Positions 1-7,146 of a DNA stretch of 7,978 bases are shown in pieces. Positions within the stretch are counted from its first letter, which is position 1, and the number at the start of each line of letters is the position of its first letter. This DNA comes from Bacteroides sp. CAG:144 (GTDB taxonomy: Bacteria; Bacteroidota; Bacteroidia; Bacteroidales; UBA11471), in assembly GCA_000434215.1 (NCBI GenBank), contig HF999710.1:92413-100390 (forward strand), given 5' to 3'. Under the pieces are notes generated by a model that was not told where the DNA came from, did no database searches, and saw only the letters and a program-made list of their open reading frames with translations. A program made the position numbers and the translations under genes.

Positions 1-4
1 CAGA

Positions 5-40
5 AGAAAATCGGGAATTTTTGTCCCGATTTTCTCTTTT
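5..40 (+). terminator. Rho-independent terminator of an off-window upstream gene
   Basis: A perfect 12-bp stem (5-16 pairing with 24-35) closes a 7-nt loop and is followed by a T-rich run to about position 40. It most likely ends a plus-strand gene lying left of the window. It finishes only 26 nt before the purT start codon, so purT either has a promoter hidden in this short stretch or depends on read-through. I see no clear TAnnTTTG box here. Confidence 0.8.
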
Positions 41-66
41 CTCACTACATCCAAAATCCTTACACT

Positions 67-1257
67 ATGACAAAACTTGGAACAGCCCTTTCTAAAATCG
101 GTACCAAAGTCGTACTTTGCGGGTCGGGCGAACTCGGCAAAGAGGTGGCCATAGAACTGCAACGTTACGGCGTGGAAGTCGTTGCCCTCGACAAATATGC
201 AAATGCTCCAGCCATGCAAGTAGCACACCGCTCTCATGTGCTGTCGATGCTCGATGGAGAAAAACTGCGAGAAATCATCGAAAAAGAGAAACCCGACCAC
301 ATCATTCCCGAAGTAGAAGCGATTGCTACGCCGACCCTCGTAGAACTCGAAAAAGAGGGATACAATGTTACCCCTACGGCCAAAGCAACATTCCTTACCA
401 TGAACAGAGAAGGCATACGCCGCCTTGCCGCAGAAGAGTTAGGTCTGAAAACCTCTCCTTACCGCTTCGCTTCCACTCGGGAAGAATTTGAAGCCGCTAT
501 CTCGGAAATAGGCATGCCTTGCGTCGTAAAACCCATTATGAGTTCATCGGGACACGGACAAAGCGTTGTCCGTTCCGCATCGGACATCGACCCCGCTTGG
601 AACTATGCGCAAGAAGGCGGGCGAGCCGGAGCCGGACGTGTCATTGTGGAAGGATTTGTAAATTTCGATTATGAAATAACCCTGCTTACCGTCCGCCACA
701 TCGGAGGTACGACATTCCTCAAACCTATCGGGCATCATCAGGTCGACGGTGATTATCGGGAATCGTGGCAACCCCAGGCAATGAGCGAGAAAGCGCTGAA
801 AGCCGCCGAAGAGATCGCAGGGAAAATCACGGAAGCTTTGGGCGGTTGGGGCATATTCGGTGTAGAAATGTTTATCCGGGGCGATGAAGTCATATTCAGC
901 GAGGTTTCGCCCCGCCCGCACGATACCGGTATGGTAACCATGATTTCACAAGATATGTCGGAGTTTGCCCTACATGCCCGCGCCGTTCTGGGACTTCCGG
1001 TTCCGGGAATCCGGTTCCATGCGCCATCGGCATCGAAAGCTATTGTCGTAGAAGGAGATACCGATAAAGTCGAATTCGATAACCTCGAAGAGGTCCTGAG
1101 CGAACCCGATGTACAAATACGCATATTCGGCAAGGCAGAAGTCAACGGACATCGCCGTTTAGGAGTCATTCTGGCGTGTGCCGACACGGTAGAAGAGGCT
1201 CTTGCCAAAGCCGAACGAGCTTATTCCAAACTCAAAATCAATGTGCTACCTCGATAA
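67..1257 (+). CDS. purT: Formate-dependent phosphoribosylglycinamide formyltransferase (GAR transformylase 2)
   Basis: PurT uses ATP and formate to convert GAR to formyl-GAR, the third step of cytosolic de novo purine synthesis, without folate; it is an alternative to PurN. The 396-aa product matches the length of the E. coli enzyme (about 392 aa) and resembles it from end to end. Visible features in order: a GSGELGKE loop of the pre-ATP-grasp domain (residues 19-26), the MNREGIRR segment (112-119), the ATP-grasp lysine K155, the glycine-rich loop SSSGHGQ (159-165), [13 protein letters not shown] (184-196), and the metal/phosphate ligands E267, E279 and D286 in [12 protein letters not shown]. 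The loop has histidine at 163, where E. coli PurT has lysine. The ATG at 67 gives the family N-terminus MTKLGTAL. The gene stands alone, between a terminator upstream and a convergent terminator downstream. Identification is close to certain. Confidence 0.97.
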   Translation: MTKLGTALSKIGTKVVLCGSGELGKEVAIELQRYGVEVVALDKYANAPAMQVAHRSHVLSMLDGEKLREIIEKEKPDHIIPEVEAIATPTLVELEKEGYNVTPTAKATFLTMNREGIRRLAAEELGLKTSPYRFASTREEFEAAISEIGMPCVVKPIMSSSGHGQSVVRSASDIDPAWNYAQEGGRAGAGRVIVEGFVNFDYEITLLTVRHIGGTTFLKPIGHHQVDGDYRESWQPQAMSEKALKAAEEIAGKITEALGGWGIFGVEMFIRGDEVIFSEVSPRPHDTGMVTMISQDMSEFALHARAVLGLPVPGIRFHAPSASKAIVVEGDTDKVEFDNLEEVLSEPDVQIRIFGKAEVNGHRRLGVILACADTVEEALAKAERAYSKLKINVLPR

Positions 1258-1282
1258 GTAATCATACCTTGTCGATTCTCGT

Positions 1283-1322
1283 AAAAACAAGCGTGCCATT
1301 CATGAATGGCACGCTTGTTTTT
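1283..1322. terminator. Bidirectional terminator, perfect 40-bp palindrome
   Basis: Positions 1283-1322 form an uninterrupted palindrome, 20 bp per arm, centred on TTCATGAA. It has A5 at the left end and T5 at the right end, so each strand reads a GC-rich hairpin followed by a U-tract. It lies between the convergent purT (ends 1257) and mrp (ends 1359) and would stop transcription from both. Confidence 0.9.
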
Positions 1323-1358
1323 GCATAAATTTCCGACAGATAAATAATATCAAAAGTA

Positions 1359-2465
1359 TTATTTATGCGTCTCTACAATATGTGTAGGCGGTAATGTCTC
1401 ATTACGCCGGGAGACTGCATCAACCACCATTCGGGCCAAGTCGGAAAATGCCATACCCGTAACCGTACTTTCATCAAGGGCGACCGGACGTCCTTCGTCT
1501 CCACCCTCGCAAATACTCTGTACGATAGGAATTTGTCCCAACAACGGAACATGCAATTCCTCCGCCAGCCGTTTCGCTCCTTCCTTTCCGAAAATATAAT
1601 ACCGGTTTTCGGGCAATTCGGCCGGTGTAAACCAAGCCATATTCTCTACCAAGCCGAGAACAGGAACATTCACCTTATCGTTGGTAAACATATCGATACC
1701 TTTACGAGCATCGGCCAAAGCCACCTGTTGCGGCGTGGAAACGACAATAGCACCGGTAATCGCCAATGTCTGAATGAGCGTGAGGTGTATATCGCTCGTT
1801 CCCGGCGGCAAGTCGAGCACAAAATAATCGAGATCGCCCCAATCGGCATCGGTAATGAGTTGTTTCAAGGCATTGCTCGCCATTCCGCCACGCCATACCA
1901 CAGCACTGTCGGGATTCACAAAGAATCCGATCGAAAGCAACTTCACCCCATACTTCTCAACCGGAATAATAAGGTCGCGGCCATCGATACGCTCGGCATA
2001 AGGCCGTTCGTCCTCGACATCGAACATTTTCGGCATAGACGGTCCGAAAATATCGGCATCGAGCAAGCCCACTTTATAGCCCAACCGGGCAAGAGCAACC
2101 GCCAAATTGGCCGAAACGGTCGATTTACCTACTCCGCCCTTACCCGACGATACGGCAATAATGTTCTTCACTTGCGGGAGAAGTTTCCCGGGTGCCGGAG
2201 CCTGCGCCTGCCTGCTTTTCACCCGTATATTGCCTTTGATTTCGACGTCCTCGCCCACATAGGTAAGAATCGCCGTTTCGGCAGCTTTCACCACCGATTT
2301 CTGAAAAGGATCGTTTGGACGCTCGAATATGAGGGAAAAAGAGACTTTATTCCCCTCGATACGAATATCGTCTTCCACCATTCCCGCAGCAACAAGGTCT
2401 TTGCCGTTACCGGGATAACGCACCGTTGCCAGCGCGTCGAGAATCAATTTAGGATATATTGCCAT
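1359..2465 (-). CDS. mrp: Mrp/ApbC-type P-loop ATPase (MinD/NBP35 family)
   Basis: This 368-aa product has an N-terminal MIP18/DUF59-like domain (about residues 1-85) and a linker rich in Ala, Pro and Gln, followed by the Mrp ATPase domain. The ATPase shows the deviant Walker A SSGKGGVGKST (106-116), a switch segment LDADIFGPSMPKM (135-147) and the Walker-B-like FVLDLPPGTSD (215-225). Family members bind or transfer Fe-S clusters in the cytosol and work as dimers. The segment that normally carries the cluster-binding CxxC reads ENMAWFTPAELPEN here (274-287) and has no cysteine; the only Cys is C319. A longer in-frame start at 2600 would add 45 residues lying over the end of trmB. I chose the ATG at 2465 because MAIYPKLILDAL begins the DUF59 domain. 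It is likely the last gene of an operon, 25 bp after trmB. The family is certain; cluster carriage by this protein is doubtful. Confidence 0.95.
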   Translation of the reverse strand: MAIYPKLILDALATVRYPGNGKDLVAAGMVEDDIRIEGNKVSFSLIFERPNDPFQKSVVKAAETAILTYVGEDVEIKGNIRVKSRQAQAPAPGKLLPQVKNIIAVSSGKGGVGKSTVSANLAVALARLGYKVGLLDADIFGPSMPKMFDVEDERPYAERIDGRDLIIPVEKYGVKLLSIGFFVNPDSAVVWRGGMASNALKQLITDADWGDLDYFVLDLPPGTSDIHLTLIQTLAITGAIVVSTPQQVALADARKGIDMFTNDKVNVPVLGLVENMAWFTPAELPENRYYIFGKEGAKRLAEELHVPLLGQIPIVQSICEGGDEGRPVALDESTVTGMAFSDLARMVVDAVSRRNETLPPTHIVETHK

Positions 2466-2490
2466 ATGATATAAAAATAAGATTTCAGAA

Positions 2491-3249
2491 TCATTTTCCC
2501 GAGGCGGCGGCACTCCGTTTGCCACGGTTGAAACTTCGGTAAGAATCGTATTCGATTTCCACATCGGGTTCGACCAATGCATCTCGATGCTCGCACACAA
2601 ACTGAATATATTTGATCGTCATGCCCCGGTCGAGCCATTGCTGTTCGTAAAAAGTGCGGATAGAGAGGATCTCGTCATCGATTCCCGAATGATAGAGATC
2701 CGCGGTCTGAACCCGTACCGGATAATGATTTGCTTTCACCATCTCGCAAGTATATGTATAGAGGAACGGGCTATCACTTTTGAGATGTATCAGCCCGTCG
2801 GGTCGTAACAATCGGCGATAAAGCTCCATAAAACGAGTCGAGGTAAGCCGTTTACGCACTTTCTTCATTTGAGGATCGGGAAAAGTAATCCATATCTCCG
2901 ACACCTCCCCGGGAGCAAAAAAATGGTCGATAAGCTCTATCGATGTGCGCAGAAACGCCACATTCGACAGCCCCTCCTGCAACGAAGCCTTGGCCCCCGT
3001 CCACATACGAGCACCTTTTATATCAATGCCGATGAAATTTTTATTCAGATACTTTCGGGCCAATCCTACGGCGTACTCACCTTTACCGCAGCCCAGTTCG
3101 AGGACAATGGGATTGTCGTTCTTAAAAAAATCGATATTCCACCGACCTTTCATATCAAAACCTTTTTCCCGCAACACGGCAAACGGGTATTGGAATACAT
3201 GCGGATAACCGCTCATATCATCGAATTTCTGTAATTTATTCTTTCCCAT
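2491..3249 (-). CDS. trmB: tRNA (guanine-N7-)-methyltransferase
   Basis: TrmB uses S-adenosylmethionine to methylate N7 of G46 in the variable loop of many tRNAs. The 252-aa protein has the expected Rossmann-fold methyltransferase layout: the SAM-binding motif [10 protein letters not shown] (51-59), the motif II acidic strand [10 protein letters not shown] (72-81), and the TrmB signature [15 protein letters not shown] (120-134) with the conserved PDP and basic residues used for tRNA binding and catalysis. The C-terminal TFYEQQW...IKYI segment (199-215) matches the family TxYE motif. The tail [11 protein letters not shown] is basic and low in complexity. Ten bases separate it from the upstream regulator gene, and mrp follows after 25 bp, so the three are probably co-transcribed. 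No truncation or lost key residue is apparent. Confidence 0.95.
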   Translation of the reverse strand: MGKNKLQKFDDMSGYPHVFQYPFAVLREKGFDMKGRWNIDFFKNDNPIVLELGCGKGEYAVGLARKYLNKNFIGIDIKGARMWTGAKASLQEGLSNVAFLRTSIELIDHFFAPGEVSEIWITFPDPQMKKVRKRLTSTRFMELYRRLLRPDGLIHLKSDSPFLYTYTCEMVKANHYPVRVQTADLYHSGIDDEILSIRTFYEQQWLDRGMTIKYIQFVCEHRDALVEPDVEIEYDSYRSFNRGKRSAAASGK

Positions 3250-3259
3250 AATACAAGTC

Positions 3260-3946
3260 TTACATACGACTATCGAAACGTATGATATGTTCTACAACAA
3301 AAAGATCGCGTATATCGCTCTTCCGCACCTCTATGTCGTCATATTCCTTATTGGCGCTACGCAAAATCACCATCGAGGGATCGCTGTGCTTACGTATATA
3401 CTTCACCATACGGTAATCATCGAGCAACACGACATAAATCTGTCCCCAAAAAATAAGGTCGAGATTGCGCACTTCCCTTATGGCCACCATATCGCCGCAA
3501 CATATAACCGGCTGCATACTATCGCCGCTTACCCGCACGATACTGCTGTCGGGACTGATAAAAGGAACGTCTATCGCCCCGATCAGACGATCGCTCGAAA
3601 ACATCATGCTGCGCCCCATACTACCGGCCGTTACATCGACATCGTACACCTTAGCTCCTTTCCGCACATCGGCACATATGGCCGATGCCGGCAACGAAAC
3701 AGCCTTGCTGTGTTGCGGAGGCGTCATATAGAATATATTTCCCGTTCCACTGAGCAACCACTCTTTCGAGACTCCCAGCCCCACAACTATTTTGTTGACG
3801 AGGGAATCATTGATGGGCAACTTGCCGTTCACGTGCTTCGAGAAATTGGAGCGGTCGGTCTTAATACGATCGGCAAACTCATTTTGGGTGATTTGCAGAA
3901 TACGTATCAATTCCCTGACTCGTCCTATAAGTACATCGTTGGTCAT
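3260..3946 (-). CDS. HTH (XRE) / S24 LexA-like transcriptional regulator, possibly self-cleaving
   Basis: The 228-aa product has an N-terminal helix-turn-helix of the XRE/Cro-CI type (about residues 7-66; QNEFADRI...[11 protein letters not shown] reads as the DNA-reading helices). A linker leads to a C-terminal S24 peptidase-like domain. Seen directly: a candidate scissile Ala107-Gly108 in VTAGSM, Ser143 in the SGDSMQP motif, and Lys182 in RMVKYIRK. The Gly-to-Ser distance (35) equals that of E. coli LexA, and the Ser-to-Lys distance (39) falls between those of LexA (37) and lambda CI (43). All parts needed for RecA-stimulated autocleavage therefore appear present, but cleavage is inferred. 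It is the first gene of the likely operon with trmB and mrp. A -7 box lies about 80 bp upstream and a 6-6-6 inverted repeat about 50 bp upstream, suggesting autoregulation. It could be a chromosomal regulator or a domesticated phage-type repressor; no phage genes are nearby. Confidence 0.9.
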   Translation of the reverse strand: MTNDVLIGRVRELIRILQITQNEFADRIKTDRSNFSKHVNGKLPINDSLVNKIVVGLGVSKEWLLSGTGNIFYMTPPQHSKAVSLPASAICADVRKGAKVYDVDVTAGSMGRSMMFSSDRLIGAIDVPFISPDSSIVRVSGDSMQPVICCGDMVAIREVRNLDLIFWGQIYVVLLDDYRMVKYIRKHSDPSMVILRSANKEYDDIEVRKSDIRDLFVVEHIIRFDSRM

Positions 3947-3995
3947 AGCGGGATTTTTTATTGGACTTTCCGATTTGATAAATATCGCACGATTC

Positions 3996-4013
3996 TATGG
4001 TTATATTACCATA
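3996..4013. promoter_or_regulatory. Candidate operator, inverted repeat TATGGT-n6-ACCATA
   Basis: Perfect 6-bp half-sites TATGGT (3996-4001) and ACCATA (4008-4013) flank a 6-nt AT spacer. The site lies just downstream of the expected start point of the minus-strand promoter (box 4026-4033) and about 50 bp before the regulator start codon. Dimeric XRE/S24 repressors commonly bind such short dyads, so autorepression is a reasonable inference. Binding is not shown by the sequence. Confidence 0.45.
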
Positions 4014-4019
4014 TATTTG
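4012..4019 (+). promoter_or_regulatory. Weak candidate -7 box on the plus strand (TATATTTG)
   Basis: TATATTTG fits the Bacteroidota TAnnTTTG consensus and points toward the 107-aa gene, but no TTTG -33 element sits at the right spacing. The region is AT-rich, so a chance match is possible. If real, the transcript would have a leader of about 230 nt containing the 100-bp inverted repeat, and its box would overlap the edge of the candidate operator. Confidence 0.25.
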
Positions 4020-4025
4020 TACCGA

Positions 4026-4033
4026 CAAAGGTA
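4026..4033 (-). promoter_or_regulatory. -7 promoter box of the regulator-trmB-mrp operon
   Basis: On the minus strand this reads TACCTTTG, an exact match to TAnnTTTG and identical to the boxes before gapA and mdh. It would give a start point near 4018-4022 and a leader of roughly 75 nt. A clear -33 TTTG is not visible. Confidence 0.55.
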
Positions 4034-4141
4034 AGTAAAGAGTTTTAAATATCCTATTATTTTAGGCATATTTTTTATTTCCACGCTTTTTTGAGTCATT
4101 TCATATTCATGGTTTTATGCCAATTACATTCTTATAAAATG

Positions 4142-4241
4142 GTATTCGACGGGAAGGACGACCTTTCTTTTTAGGATTGTTTAATCGGAGGAACGGGAAC
4201 CTTCGGACTTTGGACTTATGTCGTCCTTCCCTACCGAATAC
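4142..4241. repeat. 100-bp inverted-repeat element with an internal hairpin
   Basis: The left arm (4142-4162) and right arm (4220-4241) pair as GTATTCG/CGAATAC (7 bp) and GGGAAGGACGAC/GTCGTCCTTCCC (12 bp), interrupted by a small AC/TAC internal loop. Inside, 4186-4191 can pair with 4200-4205 (one G-U pair) around an 8-nt loop. No U-tract follows on the plus strand and only a four-T run on the minus strand, so a terminator is not obvious. No clear target-site duplication flanks it. It could be a structured 5' leader of the small gene, a REP- or MITE-like repeat, or a small RNA; the sequence alone does not decide. Confidence 0.7.
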
Positions 4242-4257
4242 GAAAAAAAGATTATAT

Positions 4258-4581
4258 ATGATAGAGTTAAACACGCGCCATTTGGCACTCTTATGTGCCG
4301 GACAATTTATCGCCCATTTCGATTATGACGACCTTGTCGACAACCGGTATTGCAGCGAATACGAAACGAATATCAGCAGCACGCCGTTGCTCCTGCATTG
4401 CCGAGCCCGCTTCGATAAAAAAGGAGAACAAATAAGCGATTTCGACTTCGATGTAGAAAGTTGCGACCGCCGCACACAACTGCATATCATAGGATCTATG
4501 CAACAAGCACGCAGCAAAGCCTGCCAATGGATAAACGCCTATCTCAAAAACTATCGTACTTATTGCCCGCTCGAAATATAA
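4258..4581 (+). CDS. Hypothetical protein of 107 aa, unrecognised
   Basis: I do not recognise this protein. It starts MIELNTRHLALL and contains six cysteines (residues 13, 32, 48, 69, 89, 103), an acidic centre (SDFDFDVES, 60-68) and a final stretch (about 78-100) that looks helical and ends in a Tyr-rich tail. No signal peptide or membrane segment is evident, so it is probably cytosolic. An in-frame ATG at 4177 would add 27 residues, but that extension lies inside the inverted repeat, so I prefer the ATG at 4258, preceded by an A-rich run. Support for coding: an open frame from 4177, a start placed just after the structured element, and a terminator three bases after the stop. It is convergent with gapA. 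The Cys residues do not form a CxxC pattern. Confidence 0.6.
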   Translation: MIELNTRHLALLCAGQFIAHFDYDDLVDNRYCSEYETNISSTPLLLHCRARFDKKGEQISDFDFDVESCDRRTQLHIIGSMQQARSKACQWINAYLKNYRTYCPLEI

Positions 4582-4583
4582 AA

Positions 4584-4610
4584 AAAGCTGCCCGATACAC
4601 GGGCAGCTTT
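4584..4610. terminator. Bidirectional terminator between the 107-aa gene and gapA
   Basis: A perfect 11-bp stem (4584-4594 with 4600-4610) encloses a 5-nt loop. An A6 run at 4581-4586 supplies the U-tract for gapA transcripts on the minus strand; the plus-strand T-run is short (three T, then CCGGCTTTAT). It is therefore stronger for gapA than for the small gene. Confidence 0.85.
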
Positions 4611-4634
4611 CCGGCTTTATTGATAAGAAATATC

Positions 4635-5678
<1,044 letters not shown>

Positions 5679-5721
5679 TTATTCCGAATTTGTTCAAAAC
5701 GAATCTTTCGATTTTGCGATG

Positions 5722-5729
5722 CAAAGGTA
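5722..5729 (-). promoter_or_regulatory. -7 promoter box of gapA
   Basis: The minus strand reads TACCTTTG, a full match to TAnnTTTG, leaving a leader of somewhat over 70 nt before gapA. No good TTTG -33 element is seen at the usual distance. Confidence 0.6.
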
Positions 5730-5756
5730 GCTATTTTATCTTTATGCCCGCATCTT

Positions 5757-5800
5757 TTTTCAAGAAAAATAGTGTTCAATATACCCTATCCTCTTGAAAA
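5757..5800. repeat. Inverted repeat TTTTCAAGA...TCTTGAAAA upstream of gapA
   Basis: Perfect 9-bp arms (5757-5765 and 5792-5800) are separated by 26 nt. The dyad lies about 30-70 bp upstream of the gapA -7 box, where an activator or a pair of repressor half-sites could sit. The AT-rich background makes chance occurrence possible. Confidence 0.35.
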
Positions 5801-5826
5801 TTTTTATTTTACAATTCATTTTGATA

Positions 5827-5839
5827 TGTAAAGTTTACA
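5827..5839. promoter_or_regulatory. Candidate operator, palindrome TGTAAAGTTTACA
   Basis: A perfect 6-1-6 palindrome sits near the middle of the gapA-mdh intergenic region, about 100 bp upstream of the gapA -7 box and about 120 bp upstream of the mdh -33 position. Its form suits a dimeric regulator. The regulator cannot be named from the sequence. Confidence 0.4.
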
Positions 5840-5960
5840 AAATAGATTTTTTACTCTGTCAAACAAAAAAGATTTTCATTCGGGCAATTCCTTTCTCCTC
5901 CACCCAAATGAACCCGGAGGATATCCAAACACGGCATTTTACAAAATTAAATAGAGAAAA

Positions 5961-5992
5961 TTTTCCATAAAAGAAAATCTGCTATACCTTTG
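5961..5992 (+). promoter_or_regulatory. Promoter of mdh (-33 TTTT, -7 TACCTTTG)
   Basis: TACCTTTG at 5985-5992 fits TAnnTTTG exactly. TTTT at 5961-5964 is a three-of-four match to the TTTG -33 element with a 20-bp spacer. Transcription would start near 5997-6000, giving a leader of about 60 nt. Confidence 0.65.
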
Positions 5993-6035
5993 TACAATAG
6001 AAAAATCGGTTTTTGAAAACACGTAAAAAAGATTG

Positions 6036-6056
6036 TATAACCCTTTAATTTTAAAA
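6036..6056 (+). promoter_or_regulatory. mdh leader element just before the start codon
   Basis: The stretch TATAACCCTTTAATTTTA (6036-6053), followed by AAA, closely matches the gapA leader at 5648-5666. It ends a few bases before the ATG and has no Shine-Dalgarno character. Confidence 0.45.
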
Positions 6057-6060
6057 GATC

Positions 6061-6990
6061 ATGGCAAAAATCACAGTCGTAGGCGCCGGAAATGTAGGCG
6101 CAACATGTGCCAATGTTTTGGCTTTCAATGAAGTTGCTGACGAAATCGTATTGCTTGATATTAAAGAAGGTGTATCCGAAGGTAAAGCTCTCGACATGAT
6201 GCAGACTGCAACCCTGCTCGGATTCGACACCAAAATCAACGGTGTTACCAATGATTACACCAAAACTGCCGGCTCGGACGTCGTTGTCATTACCTCGGGT
6301 ATTCCCCGCAAACCTGGCATGACCCGCGAAGAGCTCATCGGCGTAAACGCCGGTATCGTAAAAACCGTTACCGAAAGCGTATTGGCCCACTCTCCCAATG
6401 CCATTATCGTGTGCGTAAGCAACCCAATGGATACAATGACCTACTTGATACAAAAGACTTCGGGACTGCCCAAGAACCGTATCATCGGTATGGGCGGGGC
6501 TCTCGACAGCTCACGCTTCAAATGCTATCTGAGCAAAGCTCTCAATGCCAACCCCAATGAAATCGAAGGCGTAGTCATCGGCGGACATGGCGATACTACA
6601 ATGATACCTCTGTCTCGCTTGGCAACATACAAAGGTGTACCCGTTACCCAACTCCTCGACAAAGAAGTTCTCGACAAGGTTGTTGCCGACACGATGGTAG
6701 GTGGCGCTACGCTCACCAAAATGCTCGGGACATCGGCATGGTACGCACCGGGTGCAGCGGCAGCCTATGTAGCCGAAGCCATTATCCGCGACCAGAAAAA
6801 AGTCGTTCCTTGCAGTGTTTATCTCGAAGGCGAGTACGGAGAAAGCAACATCTGTATCGGCGTTCCCGTCGTTTTAGGCCGTACAGGTTGGGAAAAAGTC
6901 ATAGACTTCAAACTCAACGACGAAGAAACCGTTCTTTTCAAAGCCAGTGCAGAAGCTGTGCGCAAGACCAACAGCGCCCTCAATCTCTAA
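6061..6990 (+). CDS. mdh: Malate dehydrogenase (NAD, LDH-like type)
   Basis: The enzyme interconverts malate and oxaloacetate with NAD(H) in the cytosol. In anaerobic Bacteroidales it typically runs toward malate, on the way to fumarate and succinate. The 309-aa product belongs to the LDH-like MDH group. Visible residues: NAD-binding GAGNVG (8-13), Asp33 of LLDI for NAD specificity, substrate arginines R83 and R89 in the loop IPRKPGMTRE (R83 marks malate rather than lactate specificity), Asp149 and R152 in ALDSSRF, and catalytic His176 in GGHGDTT. The ATG at 6061 gives MAKITVVGAGNVG, the expected N-terminus. It has its own promoter, a leader like that of gapA, and a strong terminator 18 bp after the stop, so it is probably monocistronic. 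Confidence 0.97.
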   Translation: MAKITVVGAGNVGATCANVLAFNEVADEIVLLDIKEGVSEGKALDMMQTATLLGFDTKINGVTNDYTKTAGSDVVVITSGIPRKPGMTREELIGVNAGIVKTVTESVLAHSPNAIIVCVSNPMDTMTYLIQKTSGLPKNRIIGMGGALDSSRFKCYLSKALNANPNEIEGVVIGGHGDTTMIPLSRLATYKGVPVTQLLDKEVLDKVVADTMVGGATLTKMLGTSAWYAPGAAAAYVAEAIIRDQKKVVPCSVYLEGEYGESNICIGVPVVLGRTGWEKVIDFKLNDEETVLFKASAEAVRKTNSALNL

Positions 6991-7008
6991 AACACGATCT
7001 GCCAATAT

Positions 7009-7039
7009 AACGGCCACACAAAAATGTGTGGCCGTTTTT
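7009..7039 (+). terminator. Rho-independent terminator of mdh
   Basis: A perfect 12-bp stem (7009-7020 with 7025-7036) has an AAAA loop and a run of five T (7035-7039). It begins 18 bp after the mdh stop codon and separates mdh from the downstream gene. Confidence 0.92.
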
Positions 7040-7105
7040 GTACCAGCGCCACGATAAAATTACCTAAAAAAGCCCGACGGATAGCAACAGATGCGAAATA
7101 TTTTT

Positions 7106-7113
7106 TATTTTTG
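7106..7113 (+). promoter_or_regulatory. Candidate -7 box of the aldose 1-epimerase gene
   Basis: TATTTTTG fits TAnnTTTG and lies 33 bp before the start codon, downstream of the mdh terminator. No TTTG -33 element is visible, and the T-rich context weakens the call. Confidence 0.4.
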
Positions 7114-7146
7114 GAAAGTGAAACATCTTTCTAATCCAAACATATC

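Larger units (their letters stand above)
3947..4257. other. Intergenic region between the divergent regulator and small gene
   Basis: This AT-rich stretch of 311 bp separates the divergent regulator (-) and the 107-aa gene (+). It holds a candidate operator (3996-4013), overlapping promoter boxes on both strands (4012-4019 plus, 4026-4033 minus) and a 100-bp inverted-repeat element (4142-4241). Between 4034 and 4141 I see only AT-rich sequence with no recognisable element. Confidence 0.7.

Noticed and set aside
1533..2474. A 313-codon open frame on the plus strand opposite mrp
   Set aside because: It is fully antisense to a well-supported mrp gene, and its translation shows no family motifs and an unnatural composition rich in His, Arg and Ile. 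It is a shadow of mrp codon use.
2466..2600. N-terminal extension of mrp starting at 2600
   Set aside because: The extra 45 residues lie over the trmB 3' end and precede the natural DUF59 start MAIYPKLILDAL at 2465.
3287..4048. A 253-codon open frame on the plus strand opposite the XRE/S24 regulator
   Set aside because: Antisense shadow; the minus-strand frame has the HTH and S24 motifs.
4142..4241. Insertion sequence or transposon end
   Set aside because: There is no transposase gene nearby and no clear target-site duplication flanking the arms, so only a repeat of unknown kind is claimed.
4177..4257. Upstream ATG of the 107-aa gene at 4177
   Set aside because: The extra 27 codons lie within the inverted-repeat element, and their sequence looks like a by-product of it.
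5827..5839. Rex (NADH-sensing) operator in the gapA-mdh region
   Set aside because: Attractive given the NAD-linked genes, but Rex sites have half-sites such as TTGTGAA separated by several bases; TGTAAA-G-TTTACA does not fit that spacing.
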